From Izhakiella australiensis (GTDB lineage Bacteria > Pseudomonadota > Gammaproteobacteria > Enterobacterales > Enterobacteriaceae): 64,000 bases of DNA. Under the pieces are notes generated by a model. That model was not told the DNA's origin. It made no database searches and saw only the letters and a list, made by a program, of their open reading frames with translations. Numbering within the stretch: position 1 is the first letter of the stretch; each line of letters begins with the position of its first letter. Below are positions 39,004 through 48,425 of the stretch, piece after piece. The stretch is taken from contig NZ_MRUL01000002.1 in assembly GCF_002006995.1 (NCBI RefSeq), positions 186,001-250,000 on the forward strand, in the 5' to 3' direction. Position numbers and translations under genes: made by a program.

Positions 39004-39408
39004 ATTTACCTTTACCTGATGATAACTTCCGAGTTTAAGAAAAGACGTAAGCTGCAATCAGCCAACTGCACGCTGGTTATATTACGGCCTGTACTTTCTA
39101 TTTCAAGCCACGCTAGCTGCACCCAGCAGTTTAAATGCACATACTTCAACCGACTGATTCAGTAAGTTTTTTTCTGGCTAACTTCCTGCATGCTATGCCT
39201 GCATGCCAGCGAATTTACGCCGGAATTCCGAAACGCCCACACTCTACCTGATAAAATCTGTTACGCAACTTAATTAGCATCCGCTGGCCATTTACGCCAG
39301 AAACCTGGCGAAAATCAGAGATCGCAACCCTGAGCGCTGTTAGCATTCAGTTTAATGAGTACGGGTTATTCTCGCCTGTTGGTCTGGCGGCATTACGCAG
39401 GAGGTTTC
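39004..39408. other. divergent intergenic region (topA / yciN)
   Basis: A 405-base gap carrying the promoters of topA (leftward) and yciN (rightward). It contains a GCATGC-N7-GCATGC repeat near 39190-39208 and an AGGAGG ribosome-binding site for yciN just before 39409. In E. coli topA has several supercoiling-sensitive promoters; I could not place their equivalents by eye. No other gene is seen. Confidence 0.4.
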
Positions 39409-39666
39409 ATGACACAATCGGTACAGCCTATTAGCGCCGACGAATTGCTGGTTATTGCCAATAATTTACTTAAACAACATGAGGATTATCTGCCGGGAGT
39501 AAAGGCGGATTCAGTAAAACAGCGGGGAGACGTTCTGGTATTTAACGGTGATTTTTATCTGGATGAGCAAGGGTTACCGTCGGGCAAAACCACCGTTGTA
39601 TTTAATTTGTTTAAATATCTTGCGCATAGCCTGTCATCGCAGTATCGCCTGAGCGACGTGTCCTGA
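39409..39666 (+). CDS. yciN: YciN family protein
   Basis: Small soluble protein of 85 residues (E. coli YciN 83). The ATG at 39409 follows a perfect AGGAGG site; the in-frame extension to 39355 is dropped. Conserved blocks are VLVFNGDFYLDEQGLPSGKTT and VFNLFKYLAHSLS. Function unknown. It is adjacent to topA and sohB as in E. coli. Confidence 0.93.
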   Translation: MTQSVQPISADELLVIANNLLKQHEDYLPGVKADSVKQRGDVLVFNGDFYLDEQGLPSGKTTVVFNLFKYLAHSLSSQYRLSDVS

Positions 39667-39704
39667 CCGCTAAGCTAAGGGCCGGTTGACCGGCCCCTGC
39701 CCGC

Positions 39705-40751
39705 TTAATTCAGCGGTCGGTTACCGCGCTGCCAGAGACGCAGCAGCAGCTGCTCAATGCTGGCACTGGCGCTATGCGTGAACCGGTCCATCATTTTTTT
39801 CCGCCGACTGAAGCGCACCGCGATCACCTCAAAGCGCTCCAGATGGCTGATAATAATATCGTCACTGGTGTTAATCGCGTCGACCAGCCCTTTTTCCCGC
39901 GCCTGAGTGCCGTACCAGTGTTCCCCGGTCGCCACCTGTTCGATATCAAGCGATGGGCGCATCTGATGAACAAACTGTTTAAACAACAGATGGGTTTCAT
40001 TCAGATCCTCACGAAATTTCTCACGGCCTTCATCGGTATTTTCGCCCAGCAGCGTCAGGGTACGCTTATACTGGCCCGCGGTATGAAGTTCGATATCTAT
40101 ATCGTTACGTTTAAGCAGGCGGTTGAAGTTAGGAATTTGCGCCACGACGCCGATTGAACCGATGATTGAAAATGGCGCCGCAACAATGTTGTCCGCCACG
40201 CAGGCCATCATGTAACCGCCGCTGGCGGCAACCTTATCCACCGCAACGGTCAGGCGGATGCCCTTTTCACGCAGTCGCTGCAGCTGTGACGCGGCAAGTC
40301 CGTAGCCATGAACCACGCCGCCGGGGCTTTCCAGCCGTACCAGCACCTCATCCTGCTCGCTGGCGACGGCCAGCACCGCCGAGACCTCCTCACGCAGCGA
40401 GGCAACCTCACCGGCATCCATGCTGCCTTTAAAGTCAATAACGTACAGCACCGGCTTGCTGCTCGCCTCGTCGCCAAGCCTGGCGCGTTTTTTTTCGTCT
40501 TTCGCTTCCTGCTTGTCTTTTTTCTTTTGCGCTTTATGCCAGAGTTTCTGCTGGTGATGTTTCATGCGCCCCAGCTGCATATCCTCTTTCATGCTGTGGT
40601 AACGTTCACCGAGATTAGTCAGCTTAAGCTGGCCGGATTCTCCGCGTTTACGCAGCGCTACATTGGCAATAATCACAATCACCGCGGCGATGGCGATAAC
40701 CACCGTCACCGTTTTCGCGAGAAAGAGACCATAATAAGAAAGTAACTCCAC
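39705..40751 (-). CDS. sohB: inner membrane peptidase SohB (S49 family)
   Basis: Membrane-anchored serine protease related to signal-peptide peptidase SppA. A GTG start at 40751 is chosen: an AAGGCGGA site lies upstream and VELLSYYGLFLAK aligns with E. coli MELLSEYGLFLAK, giving 348 residues (E. coli 349). The N-terminal membrane helix (about 9-28) is followed by a charged linker and the S49 catalytic domain with the Ser nucleophile in VAASGGYMMACVAD and the likely Lys in GQYKRTLTLLGE. Confidence 0.93.
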   Translation of the reverse strand: MELLSYYGLFLAKTVTVVIAIAAVIVIIANVALRKRGESGQLKLTNLGERYHSMKEDMQLGRMKHHQQKLWHKAQKKKDKQEAKDEKKRARLGDEASSKPVLYVIDFKGSMDAGEVASLREEVSAVLAVASEQDEVLVRLESPGGVVHGYGLAASQLQRLREKGIRLTVAVDKVAASGGYMMACVADNIVAAPFSIIGSIGVVAQIPNFNRLLKRNDIDIELHTAGQYKRTLTLLGENTDEGREKFREDLNETHLLFKQFVHQMRPSLDIEQVATGEHWYGTQAREKGLVDAINTSDDIIISHLERFEVIAVRFSRRKKMMDRFTHSASASIEQLLLRLWQRGNRPLN

Positions 40752-40972
40752 AGATTCCGCCTTACAAAATATAACATTCCATTCAGGTGGCAATCAGTTT
40801 AACCGGGTTATGGTAACACGTCGCCTGTTTAACCTGACCGGCGCACAAATTACGCGTCTGCGCGATTGAACTGGCGCTTTTTTTCGGGCATAAAGCTTGT
40901 TATTCATCAGGTTATTTATCAGGACAGGGGCCACAACGACACGGGGCCAACACGCCAGCGAGGATTGTTAAC

Positions 40973-41734
40973 GTGCATTACCAACCTAAACAGGACCTTC
41001 TGCAAAACCGTATTATTCTGGTTACCGGCGCTACCGACGGTATCGGCGCCGAAGCGGCGCTGACCTACGCGCGCTATGGCGCGGAGCTGGTGCTGCTCGG
41101 ACGTAACGAGGATAAACTCAAGCGCGCCGCTGAGGCGGTTCGCCTGGCAGGCAACGGGCAGGTTCATTACTGGAAGCTGGATTTGGATACCACCAGCGCC
41201 GGAGACTGTCAGATGCTGGCTCACGAAATAGCGCAACGCATTCCGCGTCTGGATGGCGTATTGCACAACGCTGGCGTGCTCGGCGATATTGTGCCGATGA
41301 TCGACCAGGCGCCGGAGGTCTGGCAGCAGGTGATGCGCATCAACGTTGATAACACCTTTTTCCTTACCCAGGCGCTGCTGCCGCTGCTGCTAAAATCGGA
41401 TGCCGGTTCGCTGGTTTTCACCACCTCCAGCGTTGGCCGCCAGGGGCGCTCCGCCTGGGGCGCTTACGCGGTATCTAAATTTGCTACGGAAGGAATGATG
41501 CAGGTGCTGGCGGAAGAGTATCGCAGCCAGAATGTGCGGGTGAACTGTATTAATCCCGGCGGAACCCGAACCAAAATGCGCGCCAACGCCTTTCCCGATG
41601 AAGATGCCGCCAGGCTCAAAACCCCGGCCGATATCATGCCGCTCTATCTCTACTTGATGGGCGATGACAGCCGGCGCAAAACCGGTATCAGCTTTGATGC
41701 CCAGCCGGGACGTAAGCCCGGAGCCGCAGAATAA
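40973..41734 (+). CDS. yciK: YciK, short-chain dehydrogenase/reductase
   Basis: NAD(P)-dependent oxidoreductase of 253 residues (E. coli 252). The GTG start gives MHYQPKQDLLQNRIILVTGA, matching E. coli. The SDR motifs GATDGIG, LHNAG and YAVSK are present. The physiological substrate is unknown. The stop overlaps the btuR start by one base (TAATG), so the two are coupled, as in E. coli. Confidence 0.94.
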   Translation: MHYQPKQDLLQNRIILVTGATDGIGAEAALTYARYGAELVLLGRNEDKLKRAAEAVRLAGNGQVHYWKLDLDTTSAGDCQMLAHEIAQRIPRLDGVLHNAGVLGDIVPMIDQAPEVWQQVMRINVDNTFFLTQALLPLLLKSDAGSLVFTTSSVGRQGRSAWGAYAVSKFATEGMMQVLAEEYRSQNVRVNCINPGGTRTKMRANAFPDEDAARLKTPADIMPLYLYLMGDDSRRKTGISFDAQPGRKPGAAE

Positions 41735-42324
41735 TGGCTCAGGACCGTCATCAGCAGCGCCAGCAGCGGCTAAAAGAGCAGGTTGATGCTCGCATTGCCG
41801 CCGCCAGTGAAAAGCGCGGCATCCTGCTGGTATTTACCGGCAACGGCAAAGGTAAAACGACCGCAGCCTTCGGCACCGCCTGTCGCGCGGTTGGCCATGG
41901 CCGCCAGGTGGGTGTGATCCAGTTTATCAAAGGGGAATGGCCTAACGGCGAACGCAACCTGCTCGAACCACAGGGCGTTGAGTTTCAGGTAATGGCGACC
42001 GGATTTACCTGGGAAACCCAGAGTCGTCAAACGGATACCGATGCCTGCCTTGCGGTATGGCAACATGCCACCCGTATGCTGGCCGATCCGGCGCTCGATC
42101 TGGTTATTCTTGACGAATTAACCTATATGCTGAGCTTTGACTATCTGCCGCTGGCCGACGTAATAGCGGCGCTGAAGTCGCGTCCTGACCATCAAAGCGT
42201 GATTATTACCGGCCGTGGATGCCATCGCGATCTGCTGGAACTGGCGGATACCGTTACGGAAATGCGCCCGGTGAAGCACGCTTTCGACGCCGGTATTCAG
42301 GCGCAGGAAGGTATCGACTGGTAA
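41734..42324 (+). CDS. btuR: cob(I)alamin adenosyltransferase (CobA/CobO type)
   Basis: Transfers the adenosyl group of ATP to cob(I)alamin to make adenosylcobalamin. 196 residues, same length as E. coli BtuR. The P-loop GNGKGKTTAAFG follows an N-terminal helix rich in Arg/Gln, and the conserved EWPNGERNLLE and LDELTYMLSFDYL blocks are present. It is coupled to yciK and followed by a terminator. Confidence 0.97.
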   Translation: MAQDRHQQRQQRLKEQVDARIAAASEKRGILLVFTGNGKGKTTAAFGTACRAVGHGRQVGVIQFIKGEWPNGERNLLEPQGVEFQVMATGFTWETQSRQTDTDACLAVWQHATRMLADPALDLVILDELTYMLSFDYLPLADVIAALKSRPDHQSVIITGRGCHRDLLELADTVTEMRPVKHAFDAGIQAQEGIDW

Positions 42325-42327
42325 TAA

Positions 42328-42351
42328 AAACGGGCGCTGCCGAGCCCGTTT
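42328..42351 (+). terminator. terminator downstream of btuR
   Basis: AAACGGGC (42328-42335) pairs with GCCCGTTT (42344-42351) around an 8-base loop, and lies 4 bases after the btuR stop. The U tract is short. Confidence 0.7.
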
Positions 42352-42412
42352 CTGATTGCTATCACGCTCCCGCAACCCTTTATTTGCCAGCGCTGCCCCT
42401 ATCAGGCAGTCG

Positions 42413-43303
42413 CTAGCCCCGGCGCGTCGACGGCCGGCGTCCCTGACCTGCCCGCCCGGAAGTTGCGCCTTTGGTGGTATGACGCTTTACCGCACGGCGG
42501 ATCTGGTTTGCCTTGGTGCGGCGGCGGTCTTTCTCCACAGGTACGCGACTTGTGGTTTCCGCTGGCAAGCCCACCATCTCACGCAGATAATTGACCGGCG
42601 GCAGATCCAGCTCAGTCCAGCCGCCGCGCGGCAATCCTTTTGGCAGCGGAATATCACCGTAGCGCACGCGCAGCAGGCGACTTACCTGCACGCCCACCGC
42701 TTCCCACAGCCGACGAACCTCACGATTGCGGCCTTCGGTAAGGGTGACGTTATACCACTGGTTCATGCCTTCCCCGCCGGTGTATTTCAGCGTTTTAAAG
42801 GCGGCAGGACCGTCTTCTAACTGCACACCGCGGCTCAGCTGGCGGATTTTCTCATCATCAATCTGACCGAAAACCCTCACCGCATACTCGCGCTCAACCT
42901 CCCGGCTGGGGTGCATCAGGCGATTAGCCAGCTCACCATCGGTGGTAAACAGCATTAAGCCGCAGGTATTAACGTCAAGGCGGCCCACGGCAATCCAGCG
43001 CGCACCGCGCAGACGCGGCAGGCGATCAAACACCGTCGGGCGTCCGTCCGGATCGCTGCGGGTACAAAGCTCGCCCTCGGGCTTGTAATAGGCAAGCACC
43101 CGGCAAATTTCACTTTCGCTTTCGGTGACGTTGACCAGGTGACCATCAATACGAATTTTCAGGCTTTTATCCGCTTCAACGCGATCGCCAAGGGTAGCCA
43201 GCTTGCCATCAATGCTGACCCGACCGGCGGCGATCATCGTTTCAATTTCACGACGCGAGCCGTGACCGGCGCGGGCTAAAACTTTTTGTAACTTTTCGCT
43301 CAT
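42413..43303 (-). CDS. rluB: 23S rRNA pseudouridine(2605) synthase
   Basis: Modifies U2605 of 23S rRNA. 296 residues (E. coli 291). An N-terminal S4 RNA-binding domain ([16 protein letters not shown]) precedes the pseudouridine synthase domain with the catalytic Asp in [17 protein letters not shown]. The C-terminal ~55 residues are Arg/Lys-rich and low complexity, as in E. coli. It is convergent with btuR. Confidence 0.96.
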   Translation of the reverse strand: MSEKLQKVLARAGHGSRREIETMIAAGRVSIDGKLATLGDRVEADKSLKIRIDGHLVNVTESESEICRVLAYYKPEGELCTRSDPDGRPTVFDRLPRLRGARWIAVGRLDVNTCGLMLFTTDGELANRLMHPSREVEREYAVRVFGQIDDEKIRQLSRGVQLEDGPAAFKTLKYTGGEGMNQWYNVTLTEGRNREVRRLWEAVGVQVSRLLRVRYGDIPLPKGLPRGGWTELDLPPVNYLREMVGLPAETTSRVPVEKDRRRTKANQIRRAVKRHTTKGATSGRAGQGRRPSTRRG

Positions 43304-43465
43304 TTCGCGACCTCGCTGTCGCCTTCACAGGCATCAGTATCATTATTTAACACCACCAGCAGACAGTGGAAAACCGCTGCTGGCAGTAGACAAAGGCCGG
43401 GCATTCTACCCGAACTTAACTTCGATTGGTAATAAATAGCTGCGCGCTATCATCGCCCGTGCTGA

Positions 43466-44086
43466 TTATAAAAATGGCTTAACGCTGCCCGCCCCTTCAC
43501 GTACCACCACCGGCACGTCGTCCGTCAGATCAACCACCGTGGTTGGCTGCTGCCCGAGGGAGCCACCATGAATGACCAGTTCGACCAGATTACCCAGTTT
43601 GTCATAAATTTCATCGGGATCGGATTCGGTAAAATCGTTACCGGGCAGGATCAGCGAGGTTGACATAATGGGTTCGTTTATCTGCGCCAGCAGCGCCAGC
43701 GCAACTGGATTGGAAGGCACGCGCAGACCGATGGTTTTTCGCTTGTCATTCATCAGTCGCCGCGGCACCTCTTTGGTGGCCTTCAAAATAAAGGTGTAGT
43801 TGCCGGGGGTGTTGTTTTTAATCAGCCGGAACGCGCTGTTATCAACCTGGGCGTAGCTGGAAAGCTCAGAAAGGTCGCGGCAGATCAGGGTAAAGTTGTG
43901 GTTACCTTCAAACTGACGGATACGACAAATCCGCTCCATGGCGCCTTTCTCTTCCAGCCGGCAGCCTAAGGCATAACCGGAATCGGTTGGATAGACAATC
44001 ACGCCGCCTTTATTGATGATTTCCACCGCCTGCTTGATCAGTCGGGGCTGGGGATTTTCCGGGTGTATATGAAAAAATTGACTCAT
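43466..44086 (-). CDS. yciO: YciO, YrdC/Sua5-like protein
   Basis: Protein of 206 residues of the Sua5/YrdC/YciO family, the same length as E. coli YciO. The ATG at 44086 gives MSQFFHIHPENPQ; an in-frame extension to 44143 lies inside rnm and is dropped. The dinucleotide/tRNA-binding signature KGGVIVYPTDSGYALGC and PSNPVALALL are present. YrdC makes threonylcarbamoyl-AMP, but the role of YciO is less clear. The start overlaps the rnm stop by 4 bases. Confidence 0.95.
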   Translation of the reverse strand: MSQFFHIHPENPQPRLIKQAVEIINKGGVIVYPTDSGYALGCRLEEKGAMERICRIRQFEGNHNFTLICRDLSELSSYAQVDNSAFRLIKNNTPGNYTFILKATKEVPRRLMNDKRKTIGLRVPSNPVALALLAQINEPIMSTSLILPGNDFTESDPDEIYDKLGNLVELVIHGGSLGQQPTTVVDLTDDVPVVVREGAGSVKPFL

Positions 44087-44976
44087 GATTCCTCCTGAGT
44101 GACTAACCCGGCCTGAGGCTGTAATTCTGGATATTTTATCCATATGGCCTCAACGCCGCCGGGCAGCCAAAGTTTTTTGCCCAATTCAATCCAGGCGCAG
44201 GGCTGATGAAAATCGGAGCCCTGAGACGCAGCCAACTCATAATCGCGGGCATATTGCGCCAGCTGGCTTCGCTCCGTCGGTGCCTGCTGACACTGCGCGA
44301 CCTCCATTGCGTCGCCCCCTTCCTGCTTAAAATGGAGCATTAGCCGCTTCAGCCATTTAGCGGAAAGATTATAACGTCCCGGATGCGCCAGCACCGCTTT
44401 TCCAGCAGAATGATGAATAGCATCAATGGCTTGTTTAATTGTACACCACTGCGGCGGTACGTAGCCGGTTTTTCCCCGCGCCAGGTAGTTCTTAAACACC
44501 TGCGCCATATTAGTCGCCTTACCCTGTTCGATAAGAAAGCGCGCAAAATGCCCGCGGGTGATGGCGCCACCGGCAGCCAGCGCCATCGCGCCCTGCAGCG
44601 CACCGGGAATATTCGCTTTTTCGAGCCGGCTGGCAATCATCTCCGCCCGACTTAGCCTGCGAGCAGACTGCTGCTGCAACAGCGTCTCCATGGCGGCGGC
44701 CCTGGGATCGATGCCAAGACCAACGATATGGATTTCATGGTTTTCCCACAGGGTCGATATTTCAACGCCGGGCAGCAGATGGAGCGGCAACCCTTGCTGC
44801 GCAATTGCCTGCTGCGCCGGCGCAATACCGGCGACGGTATCGTGGTCGGTTAACGCCAGCACCCCTACCCGCATTTGTACCGCCCTGGCAACCAGTTCCG
44901 CCGGCGTAAGTACGCCATCGGAGGCCTGGGAATGGCTATGTAGATCGTATAGCGGGAAGCTGTTAAGTATGCTCAT
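44083..44976 (-). CDS. rnm: RNase AM, PHP-domain 5'-3' exoribonuclease (YciV/TrpH)
   Basis: PHP-family phosphoesterase of 297 residues. Metal-binding motifs are YDLHSHSQASDG at the N-terminus, LALTDHDTV, and C-terminal GSDFH. The E. coli protein has been characterised as a 5'-3' exonuclease on short oligonucleotides and on 5' ends of rRNAs. It is divergent from the trp operon and translationally coupled to yciO. Confidence 0.95.
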   Translation of the reverse strand: MSILNSFPLYDLHSHSQASDGVLTPAELVARAVQMRVGVLALTDHDTVAGIAPAQQAIAQQGLPLHLLPGVEISTLWENHEIHIVGLGIDPRAAAMETLLQQQSARRLSRAEMIASRLEKANIPGALQGAMALAAGGAITRGHFARFLIEQGKATNMAQVFKNYLARGKTGYVPPQWCTIKQAIDAIHHSAGKAVLAHPGRYNLSAKWLKRLMLHFKQEGGDAMEVAQCQQAPTERSQLAQYARDYELAASQGSDFHQPCAWIELGKKLWLPGGVEAIWIKYPELQPQAGLVTQEES

Positions 44977-45049
44977 AACCGTCGATAAGGTTCCGAAACA
45001 ATAAACCAGCGCGCATCATACGCCGTTTAAACAAAGATGAAAAAGCTGC

Positions 45050-45083
45050 TTGACATTCCACGCATGAACTAGTTTACTAGTAC
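45050..45083 (+). promoter_or_regulatory. trp promoter and TrpR operator
   Basis: A consensus -35 TTGACA (45050-45055), a 17-base spacer and a -10 TTTACT (45073-45078). The near-perfect palindrome GAACTAGTTTACTAGTAC (45066-45083) overlaps the -10 and differs by one base from the E. coli trp operator as I recall it. TrpR with bound tryptophan would block the polymerase here. Confidence 0.93.
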
Positions 45084-45110
45084 GTAAGTTCAGAATAAGG
45101 TAGCGATATC

Positions 45111-45188
45111 ATGACAGCATTAATAAATGCATATACTGGTTGGTGGCGCAGCGCTCATTTGAGGGCCGAGTCGTCACATACCCGTTAA
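45111..45188 (+). CDS. trpL: trp operon leader peptide
   Basis: Leader peptide of 25 residues starting MTALINAYTGWWRSAH, with tandem Trp codons at positions 11-12 as the sensor. The E. coli leader has 14 residues, so this one continues 11 residues further past WWR before its stop at 45186-45188. Ribosome stalling at the Trp codons would control formation of the attenuator at 45211-45233. A GTAGCGATATC sequence precedes the ATG, with no strong ribosome-binding site. Confidence 0.88.
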   Translation: MTALINAYTGWWRSAHLRAESSHTR

Positions 45189-45210
45189 CCGGATGATGCC
45201 GATACCTGAG

Positions 45211-45233
45211 CCCGCTTAAGCGGGTTTTTTTTT
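45211..45233 (+). terminator. trp attenuator (terminator hairpin 3:4)
   Basis: CCCGCT-TA-AGCGGG forms a compact GC stem followed by nine T (45225-45233), 23 bases before the trpE start. It is a typical attenuator for the leader peptide just upstream. Confidence 0.92.
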
Positions 45234-45255
45234 ACCTGATTGTTGGGAATATTTT

Positions 45256-46818
45256 ATGCCGAATGTTAAACCAGCGCTCAAACTGATTACCAGTGAGGCA
45301 CCTTACCGTGAAGATGCCGCTAACGTATTTAATCAGCTTTGCGGCGCCCGCCCGGCTTCGCTACTGCTTGAATCTGCTGATATAGACAGCAAGCATAATC
45401 TTAAAAGCCTGCTGATTGTAGATAGCGCCCTGCGCATCACCGCGCTTGGCAATCAGGTGACGATTAAGGCGCTTTCAGCTAACGGCGGTGCGCTGTTAGC
45501 GCTGCTTGACGCCGCGCTGCCGAAAGAAGTCGAAAACGGTATCCATCCCGATGGCCGCACGCTGACTTTTCCTCAGTTCGCCGCCGATCTCGATGAAGAC
45601 ACGCGGCTGAAGTCACTGTCGGTGTTTGATGCCCTGCGCCTGATCCCGGCGCTGGTTAGCGCTCCGCAGGATGAACGGGAAGCCATGTTTCTTGGCGGCC
45701 TGTTTGCCTATGATCTGGTCGCGGGATTTGAAGACCTGCCCCGGTTAGAGAGTGACCAGCGCTGCCCGGACTACTGTTTCTACCTGGCAGAAACCTTACT
45801 GGTGATCGACCACCAGAAACAGCAAGCACGTCTGCAAGCCAGCCTGTTTGAACAAGAGCCAACCGAATTTCTGCGTTTGCAAACCCGCATTGAACAGTTG
45901 CGCAGTCAGATGACGCAGCCTGCCCGCCCGCTGACGGCCATGCAGGTAGAGAATATGACGCTGAACTGCAATCAGAGTGACGAAACTTACTGCAATATCG
46001 TGCGTGATATGCAGCAGGCAATTCGCATCGGCGAAATTTTTCAGGTCGTGCCTTCACGGCGTTTTTCACTCCCCTGTCCGTCGCCGCTGGCTGCCTATGA
46101 TGTCCTGAAAAAGAGTAATCCCAGCCCGTACATGTTTTTCATGCAGGACCGCGACTTTACGCTGTTTGGCGCCTCACCGGAAAGCTCACTGAAATATGAT
46201 GCCGTCAGCCGGCAAATTGAAATTTACCCTATTGCCGGATCGCGTCCGCGCGGACGCTTCCCGGATGGCTCTCTCGATCGCGATCTCGACAGCCGTATTG
46301 AGCTGGAAATGCGCACCGATCATAAAGAGCTGGCCGAACATCTGATGCTGGTTGACCTGGCGCGCAACGATCTGGCGCGTATCTGCGTGGCCGGCAGCCG
46401 CTATGTGGCTGACCTGACCAAAGTCGATCGCTACTCCTTCATTATGCATCTGGTTTCACGGGTGGTCGGCGAGCTGCGCGCCGACCTCGACGTGCTGCAC
46501 GCTTACCGCGCCTGCATGAATATGGGTACCCTGAGCGGCGCCCCGAAAGTACGGGCGATGCAGCTCATCGCCGGCGCGGAGAAAAGCCGCCGCGGCGCAT
46601 ACGGCGGCGCCGTTGGTTACTTTACCGCTCACGGCGATCTTGATACCTGCATCGTCATCCGCTCAGCCTATGTTGAAGATAGCGTCGCCTATGTGCAAGC
46701 CGGCGCGGGCGTGGTGCTTGACTCCAATCCGCAGGCGGAAGCCGACGAATCAAGAAATAAGGCGCGCGCCGTGCTGCGCGCCATCGCCACCGCCCATCAC
46801 TGCAAGGAGATGTTCTGA
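45256..46818 (+). CDS. trpE: anthranilate synthase component I
   Basis: Converts chorismate plus ammonia (from TrpG) to anthranilate and pyruvate. 520 residues (E. coli 520). The N-terminal LLLESADID segment contains the Ser of the tryptophan feedback site. The chorismate-binding C-terminal domain has [28 protein letters not shown] and [11 protein letters not shown]. The stop overlaps the trpG start by one base. Confidence 0.98.
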   Translation: MPNVKPALKLITSEAPYREDAANVFNQLCGARPASLLLESADIDSKHNLKSLLIVDSALRITALGNQVTIKALSANGGALLALLDAALPKEVENGIHPDGRTLTFPQFAADLDEDTRLKSLSVFDALRLIPALVSAPQDEREAMFLGGLFAYDLVAGFEDLPRLESDQRCPDYCFYLAETLLVIDHQKQQARLQASLFEQEPTEFLRLQTRIEQLRSQMTQPARPLTAMQVENMTLNCNQSDETYCNIVRDMQQAIRIGEIFQVVPSRRFSLPCPSPLAAYDVLKKSNPSPYMFFMQDRDFTLFGASPESSLKYDAVSRQIEIYPIAGSRPRGRFPDGSLDRDLDSRIELEMRTDHKELAEHLMLVDLARNDLARICVAGSRYVADLTKVDRYSFIMHLVSRVVGELRADLDVLHAYRACMNMGTLSGAPKVRAMQLIAGAEKSRRGAYGGAVGYFTAHGDLDTCIVIRSAYVEDSVAYVQAGAGVVLDSNPQAEADESRNKARAVLRAIATAHHCKEMF

Positions 46819-47396
46819 TGGCTGAGATTTTACTGCTCGATAACATCGACTCGTTTACTTACAACCTGGTCGACCAGCTGCGTGCTTTTGGCCATCAGGT
46901 GGTGGTTTACCGTAATAGCGTCCCGGTCGACATTCTGACCGAGCGACTGAAAACCATGGAGAAGCCGGTGCTGATGCTATCTCCCGGCCCAGGCACGCCT
47001 TCACAGGCTGGCTGCATGCCAGCGTTGCTGCGCCAGCAGCGCGGTCGCCTGCCGATTATTGGCATCTGCCTCGGTCATCAGGCCATCGTTGAGGCCTATG
47101 GCGGCCATGTCGGCCAGGCGGGCGAAATCCTGCACGGTAAGGCTTCGGCGATAACCCATGATGGCCAGGCCATGTTTGCCGGGCTCAGCAATCCGCTACC
47201 GGTTGCCCGCTATCATTCGCTGGTCGGCAGCAATACGCCGGACGAGCTGATCGTTAATGCGACCTACAACGGCATGGTGATGGCGGTTCGCCACGAAGTC
47301 GACCGCGTATGCGGCTTCCAGTTTCATCCTGAGTCGATACTGACCACTCAGGGCGCCCGTTTACTTGAGCAGACTCTGGCCTGGGCGCTGGCCTGA
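46818..47396 (+). CDS. trpG: anthranilate synthase component II (glutamine amidotransferase)
   Basis: Class I glutamine amidotransferase of 192 residues that supplies ammonia to TrpE. The nucleophile is the Cys of GICLGHQA, and the His/Glu of the triad are in FQFHPES. It ends in its own stop codon 28 bases before trpD. In E. coli and Salmonella the TrpG and TrpD domains are fused, while here, as in Serratia, they are separate proteins. Confidence 0.97.
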   Translation: MAEILLLDNIDSFTYNLVDQLRAFGHQVVVYRNSVPVDILTERLKTMEKPVLMLSPGPGTPSQAGCMPALLRQQRGRLPIIGICLGHQAIVEAYGGHVGQAGEILHGKASAITHDGQAMFAGLSNPLPVARYHSLVGSNTPDELIVNATYNGMVMAVRHEVDRVCGFQFHPESILTTQGARLLEQTLAWALA

Positions 47397-47424
47397 TGCG
47401 CGCACCAGAAGAAGGAATTATCAA

Positions 47425-48423
47425 ATGAATAGCATTCTGGAAAAAGTTTATCAGGGGCAGTTCCTGAGCCAGACTGAGAGCCATCAGCTGTTTTCGTCGA
47501 TTATTACCGGCCAGCTCGAACCGACTCAGCTGGCGGCAGCCTTAATCGCCATGAAGGTTCGCGGCGAACGTCCTGAAGAGATCGCCGGCGCCGCCACGGC
47601 GCTGCTGGAAGATGCCCGTCCCTTCCCGCGCCCAGCTTACGCCTTCGCCGATATCGTTGGTACCGGTGGCGACGGCAGCAACAGCATTAATATTTCAACC
47701 GCCAGCGCGTTCGTTGCCGCCAGCTGCGGCCTGAAAGTGGCTAAACACGGTAATCGCAGCGTTTCCAGTAAGTCCGGTTCATCCGACCTGCTGGCGGCGT
47801 TTGGCATCAGCCTCGACCTGCCCGCAGAGCAGGCGCGCCAGGCGCTGGACGATCTTAACGTCTGCTTCCTGTTTGCGCCGCAGTACCACAGCGGCTTTCG
47901 CCATGCGATGCCGGTACGCCAGCAGCTGAAAACCCGTACCCTGTTCAACGTGCTGGGGCCGTTGATTAACCCCGCCCGCCCGCCGTTGGCAGTGATCGGT
48001 GTCTACAGCCCGGAGCTGGTGCAGCCGATAGCGCAGACGCTGAAAATGCTTGGCTATCAGCGTGCGGCAGTCGTCCACGGCGGCGGTATGGATGAGGTCG
48101 CGCTGCATGCAGCAACCCATATTGCCGAGCTGCGCGACGGAGAGATCACCAGCTACCAGCTCACGCCGCAGGATTTCGGTCTGAACGCCTACCCGAAAGA
48201 GGCGCTGGCTGGCGGGACGCCGGAAGAAAACCGTGACATTCTTACCCGTTTGCTCCAGGGTAAGGGCGATCGCGCCCATGAAGAGGCCGTTGCCGCTAAC
48301 GTCGCATTACTGCTTAAAATATTCGGCCATGAAGATTTGCGTTCAAATGCTCAGCAGGCGCTGGAAACCATCCGTAGCGGACAGGCCTATCAGCGTGTTG
48401 TCGCCCTGGCAGCCAGAGGATAA
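47425..48423 (+). CDS. trpD: anthranilate phosphoribosyltransferase
   Basis: Transfers phosphoribose from PRPP to anthranilate. 332 residues. The ATG at 47425 follows GAAGGAA; the in-frame extension into trpG is dropped. PRPP-binding [22 protein letters not shown] and the [13 protein letters not shown] segment are all present. It is followed 2 bases later by trpCF. Confidence 0.97.
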   Translation: MNSILEKVYQGQFLSQTESHQLFSSIITGQLEPTQLAAALIAMKVRGERPEEIAGAATALLEDARPFPRPAYAFADIVGTGGDGSNSINISTASAFVAASCGLKVAKHGNRSVSSKSGSSDLLAAFGISLDLPAEQARQALDDLNVCFLFAPQYHSGFRHAMPVRQQLKTRTLFNVLGPLINPARPPLAVIGVYSPELVQPIAQTLKMLGYQRAAVVHGGGMDEVALHAATHIAELRDGEITSYQLTPQDFGLNAYPKEALAGGTPEENRDILTRLLQGKGDRAHEEAVAANVALLLKIFGHEDLRSNAQQALETIRSGQAYQRVVALAARG

Positions 48424-48425
48424 TC

